Of a stretch of DNA of 64,000 nucleotides, positions 13,701-23,186 are shown piece by piece. This DNA is from Watersipora subatra. Taxonomy: Eukaryota; Bryozoa; Gymnolaemata; Cheilostomatida; Watersiporidae. The translations under genes and the position numbers were made by a program. The notes under the pieces were generated by a model. It saw only the letters and a program-made list of their open reading frames with translations. It was not told the DNA's origin and made no database searches. Within the stretch, counting starts at the first letter, position 1. Each line of letters starts with the position of its first letter. The DNA lies in contig NC_088712.1 of assembly GCF_963576615.1 (NCBI RefSeq), positions 21,047,870-21,111,869 of the forward strand, written 5' to 3'.

Positions 13701-16700
13701 CTTCTCCAAGAAGGAGATATTTCTCTACCTTTTCTTTTTCTTTGCTGGCTATATTGTAGTCATTCGGTGCCGCTATATCTATTATAGTAGCCCTCTTGTT
13801 CTCCTTGTCCACCATCATATATATATTTTTTATATATATTGATATATATATGTATTTAGAGTTTTTGTGTGTTTTGTTCTTGCTAAAAAAGTGTTAAATG
13901 GCTGTTCATGCACTCATAAAAAGCCACATGTATTCCGCAACCCAAATCATAACAATAAAAAATACAATACAATCAGCAGTAGCCTACATAGTTTTAAACT
14001 AATATCAATTTATTGCGACAAAGAAATTATGATTATTTTATCTAAGGCTAGCTACAAATCATTACATAAAAAATCTACCTAAGTCAAGTGATTACAGACC
14101 CCAGCCTGCTCATCTATTCTAGCAAATGGGGGACAGTCACACTACTCATTTTTATCTAGCAATTGTGTCAAGGATGAGAGTTCATCCTTGACACCAAGCT
14201 TCTCATTTCTTGTGCGCCGGTTGATGCCCCTTATTGGATGTGTGGCAGACTATATACATATATTTTGAGAAATGTATAAAAACTTTTTTAAGCAGCCCAT
14301 GTTGTTGCTCTCTGGTTGAAAAACAGTCTCACCATGGTACATCTATATATATATATATATTTCTCAAAGTGTGTCTGTTTTTTTGTGTATGTTTGTCCAG
14401 CTATTGCTATTAAAATGTTGGAATAAGGAATCTGTATTGCAGAAGATTTGATCTCTGACCCTCCTGTTCACCAGTCCAATCACTTATAAATTAAACCCCA
14501 CGGCCTTGATAGATTCATTAAGCAATATATGTCATTGCATGGGTGCAAATACGCTACCACTCTCCGTTACGACCAAACATCATGGAGGGCAGTAGCGTAA
14601 TATTATGCAGGCTCAATCGTGAGAGCAAGTAGTTAGCTCTTATTAGTAAGCTTACTGAAATTTTAATTGGCAATTTGCCAGGCTAATAGCAAGTGACAGG
14701 CAACTACATTACCTCTCATTGTTTATAAGCCATTTTTAAATACCCATACAACGCCGGGCATTCCGTTAGTTCTGAAGTATATACAAATTCTTTGCTGGTT
14801 GAGGCAGCGTATGAAATCATCAGTAGTAACATTATCATCAGTCTAGAAACCATAAGTTATAATCACTGACATACCTGAAAACATGGAAAACTGGCCCTTC
14901 AAGGTTGGATGCCTTTTTGAAAATATCAGTAACTTTTTGAATAATCGATCTCGTGTCTTCCACCTTTTTAAACTACTAGGCTATGACAGCTCTAAAGGCA
15001 TGCATCTTACGTTAATCATTCATACTATTAATTTGATAATTTTAATTAATTTAATAAAAACACTGTAATGAAAATCAGGCCCAAAGGTGCTAAATGTTTG
15101 TTGAATACAGGTAGTGAACGCTTTCAAAATACTTTACGCCTCATTCTTGTTTGATGTATGTAAACACCTCTTTACGGGCACACGTCTTGATATTTTGGGA
15201 TTTGTAATAGAACCTAGTTTGTTTCTCTGTGAGAAAAATATTTCTGAAAAAATATTCTGTATTTTGTGTAATATGTTTCAGAGTCAAAAGCATATTGATA
15301 ATTACCTTATGCAATTAAACAAAGCATTAAGACAAATGCATTATTTAAAACCAAACAACTAAAGATAACCAAGAAACTGAATTAAAAAAGGTAATAGTAA
15401 TCAACAAAAAAACTGAGATAGGCCTACTTACTGTTTTAATAGATCCGTAGGTTTAGAAGTATAGATGGTGATAGAGACATGTAACTCATCTAACCTTAAC
15501 TCGGACTAGGAGAAGTTCAGACTAACTTCAATTACATATTTTCTTCTTATTTTAATGTTTTTTTTAAATTATTATCCTATTTTGATAATTTCACTAATCT
15601 GCATTAATCTTTCTGTTTACAAAACTGCGAGGGTTTGAAAATTTTGAAAGCCATGCATTAAATATTACTTAGAGTTTTGAGTCAAATCTACAATTAAATT
15701 TTAATCCTAAAGTTACATTAAGGGTTAAAATTAACTTAAATAGAAATTAAATAGCTACATTTAACTTTTAGCTTTAGGTAGAAAATCTACTAAAATAACA
15801 GCCATGTCTGTCTGTTTGTCCGAAGCCTGTGATTAAGCAAAGTGCAAAGAACTATTCATACTTCTTTTACAAAATGTACATCTTTAAAACTTGAATTTTC
15901 TAAATTCCATTTTTACTTCTGTAACTTTAGATTCATAATTGGTCAATTTTTTAGCTGTGTGCTTTATGGCAATGCTTACAGGTATGAGATGTCACTAGCT
16001 GACACTGAGCTGCAAGTGAGTTTTGGCCAAAAGCAGGAGGAACAATTTAACAAGCTTCAAGTAAAAGGTTTGCTTTTGGCGCTTCAGTCTGGGCTAGTCT
16101 TTGTATGTAGGACACCTCATTACATCTGTGTATGTAATTTAGGACGCTTTATTGTATCTTTGTAAGTAGGAGATAATATCGTATCTCTGCATGTAGGATA
16201 CTATTTTGTATTTATGTATGACACCTTATCGTATCTCTGTACGTAAGACAACATATCGTATCTCTGCATGTAGGACACCATATCGTATCTCTGTATGTAG
16301 GTCACCATATCATATCTCTGTATGTAGGACATACATCATATCTCTGTATGTAGAACACCTTATTGTAGGTTTGTGCTTTTTTAAAACACCTTATCCTACT
16401 TCTGCACTTTTTGTATGGGAGAGACCTCATCTTGTGTGGTTTTTTTATTGAACACGCTGTCGTACCTTTGTTAATTTGATAAAAATTTACAAATTTAAGC
16501 TAAAGTTTAGTTAGCACATCAGACTTTTTCCACTCTTTTTGCAAAGGTCAAAAGGTCAAAGGTCACTTGTTCTGAAGTTCAAGAGACAAAGCTTGCAAAC
16601 ATGGCAAATAGATTAGTTCTAGTAAACCAGTACCAGTTGTCAGTAGTGCAACAATTATTATGTTCAGCTTCTTGAAACCAAATGCACAATATTGAGATTT

Positions 16701-19700
16701 ACTAATAAGTGATGACAACTCCAAGAGCTTCACAACGTTCTCAGTTTCCGCTCTCTGAGAAAAGATCAACATCCTTTGCACACAGCTACTCAAATTTTTC
16801 ATTTTCTTTGTTTTTTAAAACTTTTTTTTGCTTGCAGAACTTTATCCATCATTTTATTACCCTACCTCTGCTAGCTTTTTCATACATTCCTTTCCTCTAC
16901 TTTGCCTACCTACACAAACCTCTACCGCTTCCTTACCTTGTTTATTTTCTCCCTCTCGACTGCATTATTTCCTATTTCTGCTTTTATTACTTTTTCCCTT
17001 TAGCTCCTCCTTATTCTGCTGAAAGCTTGATGCTCGTACCTGTCGAGTACAGAAATAAATAAATATACATGTGAATATAATATAATTTTTCAAATACTCA
17101 TACGAATTGAAGCAGCATAAATTGTTAAATATGGAAATAATTTAGACAAAGACAATTAAGTAGCAGCTCAGGTATTACAAACAATGAAAAGTTAGTTCAA
17201 TGGTGTAATTCATAAAAAAACTACATTTTCGCTTTTAGCCATTAGCAATAAATATTTCCGTCCATTGTCGTCTATCTGAAGCCACAGTTGAAGATTGGAA
17301 AAAATTGCATCATGGAGGATTCAAACTTGCAACATTTGCCTGAGCAGTCAAAAACTCTACTACTCGCGCTAATTGTTATCCTTTCAGAGTTTCCAAAAAT
17401 AATTGTGCACACACCTATTCTCAGTAGTTTATCAGCATACATGATGATCTCCCACAGCATACTAGACTGCCAGAGTGCAAACAAGATGCAAAAGTCAGAT
17501 CATGGAAATTTCACATCATTTGTAAAATATTACTTTTTATGATACGTGGTCCTCTTTACAATCAATTGTACATATATGCCGGTTTGTAGTTAATATTTCC
17601 CTCTGATTTTTACCATAGCCTAAAGGCTTAATTTTATTATGAAGATGACCACCGCCTCTCAGACTGTGCTCATATAAAACCGCTACAGCCAGCATGGATG
17701 AGGGAGTCAGAAGTTGAGTCTAAGCACAGCATTCACAGGCCTGTCTCTCCTTACTCTACGAAATTGGTTACTAAGGGAGTCAAGCGTAAACTCTTTACAA
17801 CGAGGTCTGATCAGAGTAGGGACATTGACTCACCTACCCTCAAAGCTATGGATTACACACTTACAGATGACATTTCAGATGTCAACCAATCAGAATGGAG
17901 TGTTTCTGGTGTCAGTGAAATAAAAGACTTCAGGTAACTAAAGAATGCGATAGCTTAATCTTGTTTCTAATTTTTACACTTTTTTAACCTCAATAAATGT
18001 TTTCTTCAGTGTCACACGGTATATGCTTTGATTTATTTCTTAGAATACTTATTTATTATTATTAGAATAATATTTATTTTAGTTATGTTAATAAAGCATT
18101 AACCTTTATATTATAGTAAGAGCTTGGGTCAATTGTCCAAAGACACGGTCCGGGTCTGAAAAAGATTGTCTCATTTGGGATTTGAACTCGAAACATGGCC
18201 TTCTTTAGAAATTCAGAATAATTGTGCAGAAATCTTTTTTCGCGCTTTATCGGCTACCTGATGATATCTCACCAGGATTCTAGTCTAGAATAATAAAAGA
18301 TGAACTCAGAAAATTATAACTCCGGATTATAACAAATTGCAGCGAATGGATGTTTGATTGTGACCAAAGACTGGTTCACACTATATCGCCGTGTGTCGAT
18401 GTTAATCACACAATACTTCGATGATCGTCTGTAATAACAATGTTTACACTATCACAAACCCATCTGCATTTATATCATCATATAATCTGTGGTATAGCAT
18501 TCTCATTATACAACCACTGAAACAATGGAATACTAGTGCCGCAGCAACTGTCGTAAAAGAAAATATAGATCGAGCAATCCACGATGGCCAATCATCATCC
18601 CCGAAAAGGTTCACATTGCATATGCTGTCGTCGATGCTCAGCAAACTATTGGGAAAGTTTAATAGCTGCAAACTTTTTCGACGTATCTGCATTGCCTCGG
18701 TGATGCCATCGGTTACGGTGCACATGGTTGATGAATAATTGCTGAGAAAACAACTTTGAATTAGATTTAAGTCCATACATTTTGAGCAAAACTTTTTGTT
18801 TCAATCGAGGTTATTGTTTCGTGGAAAAATGAATAATAATTTGACACGCTTGAATACAAACTGTAACACAGGTCAGTGACCAACTTGGTTAATTGCCATT
18901 ATAGCTTTAGCTGTCTTTCTTGTTTTATTTTGTAATAGGCAGTGGCTAGCTACTTGTTTAATTATGTTGAGCTGTCACTGTAGCATTTACAGCCGTGTTC
19001 ATAAATGTTTACACCCCTGTCATTTTAGAGTGTTTGCTAACTATAGACCAGAATTCTGGAGATTATTGATGACATACCATATATAAACCTCTTAGATATC
19101 AAATTGAAGCTTGAAGTCTCCTTTATCTGATAAACCTAAAATTAAATTTCCCAACACAGGTTGACCTTGATTTTGGAAATTTAAAGGCAGGAATGGCTAA
19201 ATTCTTGATACTTTTAAAAAGTAAAATTTTGGATTCCACATTGTTGCAGGCATGCAAACAACTCTGAAAAGTAAACAAACTCTTTGATATGAGTGGATGG
19301 CCCTAAAAAGGGCCATTGGTTTTGGTTTTTATGTGGAATTGTTGGCAAAATATCAGAAGTAAAATATTGTTGTTTATTGTTCAAAATTAACTCAGTCTTG
19401 AGAATGAGAAGAGTTCTTTTAATGTGTATGGAATTAGTTTCATTAAAAAGAATTGAGTCTCAGCTTCACTTTGATATATAAATTGTTAAATATACTATAA
19501 TTATAAGACTTCAGGCTTAATTATAATCCGCTCATCTAAAACTACTCGTAATTCCAGGGGTGTTAGTATTTATGAACATGACTGTATGTGTTGAATAAAT
19601 CTCACCCTTTGATCACTGCTCAGCTTTATGCTACAAAAACTCATTAAATTTTGCTTTCTGTGATTTACTATAAATAGATGTTACACACATTCATAAAAAG

Positions 19701-22700
19701 ATGCCTATGTTTAATGCTCTTAGAAAACTACTGTGTGCAGCGTGAATTGTCATGGCCAAAGTGTTCCCTTTGATGTTAGTATTCTCTCATTTAGGAACAC
19801 TGCTCAGCAACTGTCAACTTCTATGAGTGTGCAGTATGACTCAGAATCTTTGGTAAGACGACAGGTCGACTCACTTCAAACGGACACAAGCTCTTCTTTG
19901 AACAGCGTTGGTAAGTCTTTATCCATTTTTGACTTCCTGGGTATCATAGCAATATTCTCTTCTCTGTACAGAGAAAAGTCTGATAGCCAAAAACCTACCT
20001 GTGGAAGTAGACAGAGGATGAACTGCAAGTCTTAGCAGGCTTTAACAGATATGGAATCTTCTTTACCAGCACTAAAAAGAGGCCTGTCCTAAGTAATTAT
20101 GGAGTGTTAGGTCAAAATAAAGACAATCAAAAACGACTAGACGGAACGTTATTCTGTTCTGCCTAATCAAGAAACAACAATCTGTGCAAACGCTCTAGGC
20201 CAGTTGCCGCAGGTATCAGATGGCTGAGCTACCGATTTTCCAAGAGCTTCACCAGGTCATTTAGGCAAAAAAAAAACAGTAGAGCCATAGAATCTGATGG
20301 TACATAAGCAGACGTTCATTAGTTTGGTGGTGATTGCCTGCAACAGAAGTTGTTTGAGATCTTTCAACTTATATTGAAAACGAGAGAGAAATTACAGCAT
20401 TGTGACCAACTTTACAAAAGGGTGTCAATGTTGATTGTGACAACTATCAAGGAATTTCTTTGCTATTTACACAGCTAAGGCTGTCACCTAAATTCTATGC
20501 TGGCCTATAGGACATGATATTAAGATGCTCTACAAATCGTATTGAGGACCAACTAAATCCTAATCAACAAGATCTTTGTTGCCAGCTAGATTCAGAAAAA
20601 GTGCACAGAACAGCTTTTTTGGATCTCACCCAAGCCATTGAAAAATTTGCTGGAAAGACACTGGAAAGTTCTAAATAAGGTTGGGTACCCTGATCAATTC
20701 ATAAAAGTTATTTAGCTGCTGCATGATGGCTCGACGGCTTTAATTCTTGTTAATCAAAGATACACTGAGCAATTTAATGTTTAAACTGGAGTCAAAAAAA
20801 GCTGTGCGCTCCAACCATTACTATTTTCAGTATACATGCTGGTTGTATTAAACTTGGTGTAACGGCATTTCAACAAACCAACAAGAAAGTTGTAATGCAT
20901 CGCCAAGCTGCAACGATGGCACACTAACCTTCTTTTTGCCACCAACCTTCATCACCACAATATTATAGGGCAGATGTTACCTGCCGCACAATAGCTACTA
21001 CTGACCTCGCAGAAAAACAACATTCCCTACTGCCAACGCATGCGCGAAAGATATAAATAATGCTTAGTTATATCTTTCATAATAGATGGTATCTTTTATC
21101 TATATATATATTTCACAAAGAATGTCTGTCGTCTGTCTGTCATCCCGGCTATAGCTATTATTAGAATAGCTGTAGCTGGACAACAATGCTGACGAAATGT
21201 CATGGCCTACCATTATTAGAAGCCTAGAACTTATTAACTAGCTTACTGGAATTACTAGCTTAGTAGCTTACTTAGTTTATAAGCTGATTTTTAATACCGG
21301 AGCAACGCCGGGAGGCACAGCTAGTTTATATATATTTTTCCAAGTATGTCTGTTGTCTGTCTGTCATTCCTGCTATAGCTATTATAAGGCTATAGCTATT
21401 ATTGTTGTAGCTGGACAACAATGCGGATGCAATGTCATGGCCTACCACCATTAGAAGCATAGGACCTATTAACTAGCTTACTGAAATTACTAGCTTACTA
21501 GCTTAAAATTAGTAAGCTTACTAGCTTACTTAGTTTATAAGCTGACTTTTAACACCCGGGCAACGCCTGGAGGCACATCTAGTTAATTTATAAATTAAAT
21601 TAAAGATACTATCTATGCTTCGATATAAATTAGAAATATGGGTTACTTACTGTCATGACCTGAAATCACGTGACAACTTTAATGATAGATGTCTCTAAGG
21701 ATAATCTTGTGTGGCAGATGAATGAGAGTCTTTTTGATATGAGCTACTCGTATACAGTATAAGTATTGAGACCCTTGTTGTCAAAAATCAGCTGTGCTGG
21801 GTTAGCCAAGAGGTACCAATGGATGATGTCAGACTTTATATGCAAAGCAGAAGAGAGAGCAAACGTCAAAAGATCTAGCGAGGGAACACAAAGACATCCT
21901 TGAGAGATACTTCACTCACTGTTTCATTAAGATTAAGACCTGAGAAAAATGTGTTGCTAAAAGTACAAACTGAATGACTTCTATTTATCTGAGAACTTAC
22001 GACCGCAACTACATGTAATTATAACAAGCAGACCTTGCAAAGAGAGATTGTTGCAACAACCCCTCCTCAACCTCCTTTTAACTATTTAACCAACCAAGTA
22101 TACTAAAAAATTTCTATTTGAGCGCCATCTTTGTTTGAACGCTTTCTCCAATAGAACGCCACTATAGGGGAAGGATTGAAAAGTACAGCGCCACTCTTTA
22201 ATTTTATGCCATACCTGTTAGACCTCTGCTTTGACATTCATTATGTTTGATATTTATGAACATATAATAAAAAGTGATCAACAGAAAATTGTCTACAAAA
22301 ATAGTACTGATAATGATTCAGTTACATTAATAACAATTAATTATTTTGTTGTTGCTGTAGGGGTTGCCATGGCCTTAGTAACGATGTGTCTGAGAAGATC
22401 GATTGTCAAAACTTTGATTCGAAGTCACTAAGGATCAAATCCGATCCATTACTTTTAGATTCGTTCATTATAAAGTAGTTTGAGTTATATAATAGTTTGA
22501 GTTATACATTAGTTTGAATTATATAATAGTTTGAGTTATACAATAGTTTGAGTTATACAATAGTTTGAGTTATACAATAGTTTGAGTTATACAATAGGTT
22601 TAGTTATATAATAGTTTGAGTTATACAATAGCTTGAGTTATACAATAGTTTGAGTTATACAATAGTTTGAGTTATATAATAGTTTGAGTTATATAATAGT

Positions 22701-23013
22701 TTGAGTTATACAATAGTTTGAGTTATATGATAGTTTGAGTTATACAATAGTTTGAGTTATACAATAGTTTGAGTTATACAATAGGTTTAGTTATGTTTTA
22801 GTTTGAGATGCTATTGAGTTATCCATGTTTTATGTAGTGGAGAATGAGCAGTCAGAAAATGACCTTGGCCTTAGCAGCTCAACATCTGAAACCAGGAAAT
22901 CAACTGGCTGGACTACCAGCTCTAGTGACAGTGAGGCGGCAGTTAAGTCACAGCCAGTTCTCAAGCCTTCCAGTACTTCATCAGAGAGGAGTATACAATC
23001 AGCTCTTCTTTGA
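1785..23013 (+). CDS. Unidentified basic, then Ser/Thr-rich protein; at least nine exons
   Basis: Exons read by phase: 1785-1893 (starts with ATG directly after an AG), 3308-3341, 3545-3584, 3996-4182, 8395-8496, an uncertain exon from 12110, 15982-16060, 17689-17933, 19795-19910 and 22838-23013 (TGA 23011-23013). Every junction apart from those of the 12110 exon keeps frame (phases 1,2,0,1,1 and 0,2,1). The N-terminal third is strongly basic (start MTLVKPPGGKLK; a Lys/Leu-rich helix with YLKKKLKLL in exon four). The last three exons are acidic and Ser/Thr-rich, ending SIQSALL. No transmembrane segment, signal peptide or recognised domain was seen. A cytoplasmic or nuclear structural protein is possible, but function is unknown. 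Introns hold pogo-like, hAT-like, Kolobok-like, Helitron-like and LINE relics. Confidence 0.7.
2705..3270. repeat. AT-rich 35-bp tandem repeat
   Basis: About 16 copies of a unit near AATAAATATATGTTTTAATA plus TAAATAAATATATTC, varying by small indels. It lies in the first intron of the 1785-23013 gene, ending 38 bases before the second exon. Only A/T plus a few C/G positions, so strongly unwinding-prone. Confidence 0.9.
4311..5670. mobile_element. TA-flanked DNA transposon, pogo/Tigger-like
   Basis: The left end reads TACCGTAAAACCTC and the right end GAGGTTTTACGGTA, an inverted repeat whose outermost TA dinucleotides look like the target duplication. Just inside both ends are arrays of the motif GGCGTTCAAATAGAGG, as in Tigger-type elements known in animals. 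Length is 1,360 bp. The interior matches the element at 43691-45157 (for example the stretch around 4570-4680 against 43910-44010). Only short relic reading frames remain, so it is non-autonomous. It sits in the intron after exon four of the 1785-23013 gene. The superfamily call is inference from ends and TA duplication. Confidence 0.65.
5964..6365. mobile_element. hAT-like MITE with 8-bp target duplication
   Basis: The ends are TAGTGCTGGGC and GCCCAGCACAA, inverted repeats of about 11 bp matching at nine or more positions. CCTTAAAC is directly repeated on both sides (5956-5963 and 6366-6373). The flanks are minisatellite units that continue across the insertion. An 8-bp duplication with CAGTG-type ends is typical of the hAT superfamily. 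There is no transposase in its 402 bp. Confidence 0.75.
6439..7322. mobile_element. Non-autonomous Kolobok-like element (copy 1)
   Basis: Starts TTAA then AGGTTGACT and ends with the complement followed by TTAA. The long inverted ends of about 135 bp match those of the 4-kb element at 46563-50618. The interior is the left flank of that element joined to its right flank, with the gene-bearing middle (roughly 47110-50270) missing, so this is an internal-deletion derivative in the same orientation. The insertion splits a minisatellite unit at TTAA; a neighbouring intact unit near 6388-6410 reads CACCTTAAGCTATGG, the expected empty site. Confidence 0.85.
9765..10385. repeat. 10-bp tandem repeat (ACATCACGGA)
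   Basis: About 60 copies of a decamer near ACATCACGGA with A/G and C/T variants. Ten is not a multiple of three, so a reading frame cycles through all phases of the unit. It happens to lack stops, giving a 218-codon open frame (9754-10410) rich in N, T, H and R. I treat that frame as a by-product of the repeat. The array lies in the intron downstream of exon 8395-8496. Confidence 0.9.
10735..11108 (-). mobile_element. Short Helitron-like element
   Basis: On the minus strand it begins TC (11107-11108) followed by ATATATTTCTCAAAG and ends with a GC-rich hairpin (GGGCAACGCCGG) and CTAG (10735-10738). Flanking bases are A on one side and T on the other, the A|T target of Helitrons. There is no target duplication and no terminal inverted repeat. 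Internally a stretch near 10985-11030 (GGGTAGGGCGTCGGACTGGC, then ATCAAATC) resembles tRNA A and B boxes. It is non-coding. Confidence 0.65.
12110..12351 (+). CDS. Probable exon of the 1785-23013 gene, boundaries uncertain
   Basis: After TTTTAG at 12104-12109 the frame beginning one base in stays open to 12410 and becomes Lys/Arg-rich near the end, like the rest of the gene. A donor at 12351/12352 (CAGAG|GTTAGA) leaves phase 2, which fits the exon at 15982. The upstream exon at 8395-8496 ends in phase 1, however, and this frame needs phase 2. Either a small exon is missed between them, or the other frame is used: it enters in phase 1, runs to a stop near 12190, and could splice at GG|GTAGCT in phase 2. 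The end of the open frame at 12408-12410 lies inside an inverted-repeat insertion, so its stop is not original. Confidence 0.4.
12407..12668. mobile_element. Short inverted-repeat element (MITE or foldback)
   Basis: The arm at 12407-12446 (AGGTGAAATTTATAAACAAT...) is repeated inverted at 12630-12668. The arms are about 38 bp with few mismatches and the total is 262 bp. It is inserted directly at the 3' edge of the coding-looking frame at 12110-12406 and supplies both a stop codon and a potential GT donor there. Confidence 0.7.
13480..13818 (-). pseudogene. 3' end of an RLE-type LINE (restriction-like endonuclease domain)
   Basis: The minus frame gives 82 residues starting M-M-V-D-K-E-N-K-R-A and containing IDIAAPNDYNI, then KEKEKVEKY, and VIPEVIGALGAI. 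This block (D-x-A-x-P-x-D-x-N-I, E-K-x-x-K-Y, V-V-P-V-x-x-G-A-L-G) is the C-terminal endonuclease-like region that I recall from RLE-class non-LTR retrotransposons. Nothing of the reverse transcriptase lies upstream; a TA microsatellite begins at 13819. It is a 5'-truncated, inactive insertion. Confidence 0.6.
14342..14769 (+). mobile_element. Short Helitron-like element
   Basis: Starts A|TC then TATATATATATATTTCTCAA and GTGTGTCTG, and ends near ACAACGCCGGGCATTCCGTT AG|T. The layout matches 10735-11108 and 21099-21324. The 3' tetranucleotide has decayed from CTAG to TTAG. A tRNA-like stretch in reverse lies around 14440-14490. Non-coding. Confidence 0.55.
16110..16400. repeat. About 24-bp tandem repeat
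   Basis: Roughly eleven degenerate copies of a unit near ATCGTATCTCTGTATGTAGG plus ACACC. It lies just after the exon at 15982-16060, in the intron of the 1785-23013 gene. Confidence 0.75.
20100..21050 (+). pseudogene. Decayed non-LTR reverse transcriptase
   Basis: Fragments in shifting plus-strand frames retain landmarks of a non-LTR reverse transcriptase: D-C-D-N-Y-Q-G-I-S-L-L (about 20437-20470), F-L-D-L-T-Q-A-I in place of the usual F-D-L-x-x-A-F-D (about 20618-20640), V-G-Y-P-D-Q-F (about 20680), L-L-H-D-G-S, and T-G-V-K-K-S-C-A-L-Q-P-L-L-F-S-V-Y (about 20785-20835) where active enzymes have G-V-x-Q-G-x-x-L. Stops and frameshifts interrupt it and the catalytic double-Asp motif is not seen. 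It is a relic in the last intron of the 1785-23013 gene. Confidence 0.65.
21099..21324 (+). mobile_element. Short Helitron-like element
   Basis: A|TC then TATATATATATTTCACAAAG, with GTCTGTC repeats and a 3' end GGAGCAACGCCGGGAGGCAC AGCTAG|T. Length is 226 bp. The end order and A|T flanks fit Helitrons. It is followed directly by a second, similar element. Confidence 0.7.
21325..21582 (+). mobile_element. Second short Helitron-like element, head-to-tail with the first
   Basis: Begins with the TATATATATTTTTCCAAG leader (the TC start is lost) and ends CCCGGGCAACGCCTGGAGGC ACATCTAG|T. The sequence is closely related to 21099-21324 throughout, with an extra duplicated block of CTTACTAGCTTA. Confidence 0.65.
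22466..22800. repeat. 17-bp tandem repeat (AGTTTGAGTTATACAAT)
   Basis: About 20 copies with ATA/ACA variants, ending 38 bases before the last exon of the 1785-23013 gene. Confidence 0.9.
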
Positions 23014-23180
23014 CCTTCTGTTAGAGTTTTGAACTCCTTTTTATTGCTAAATTTAAACCAAAAAATCAATATGTTTTTTTTTTTCAAGAATTACTATGCC
23101 TACATGGTTGCTAGCAGGATCTATCAGCTATGACAGTTTTTATGGCTAGTCAACAGCTGGTCTGTATTTGGCAGATTTAT

Positions 23181-23186
23181 AATAAA
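23181..23186 (+). terminator. Poly(A) signal AATAAA
   Basis: Canonical hexamer 168 bases after the stop codon at 23011-23013. It is the first good signal downstream, so it probably ends the transcript of the 1785-23013 gene. Confidence 0.5.

Noticed and set aside
18421..18776. Overlapping frames of 105 and 110 codons on both strands
   Set aside because: No homology, no splice sites of fitting phase, and the flank resembles a MITE start (GGTTCACACTATATCGCC); probably repeat sequence, but the partner end was not found.
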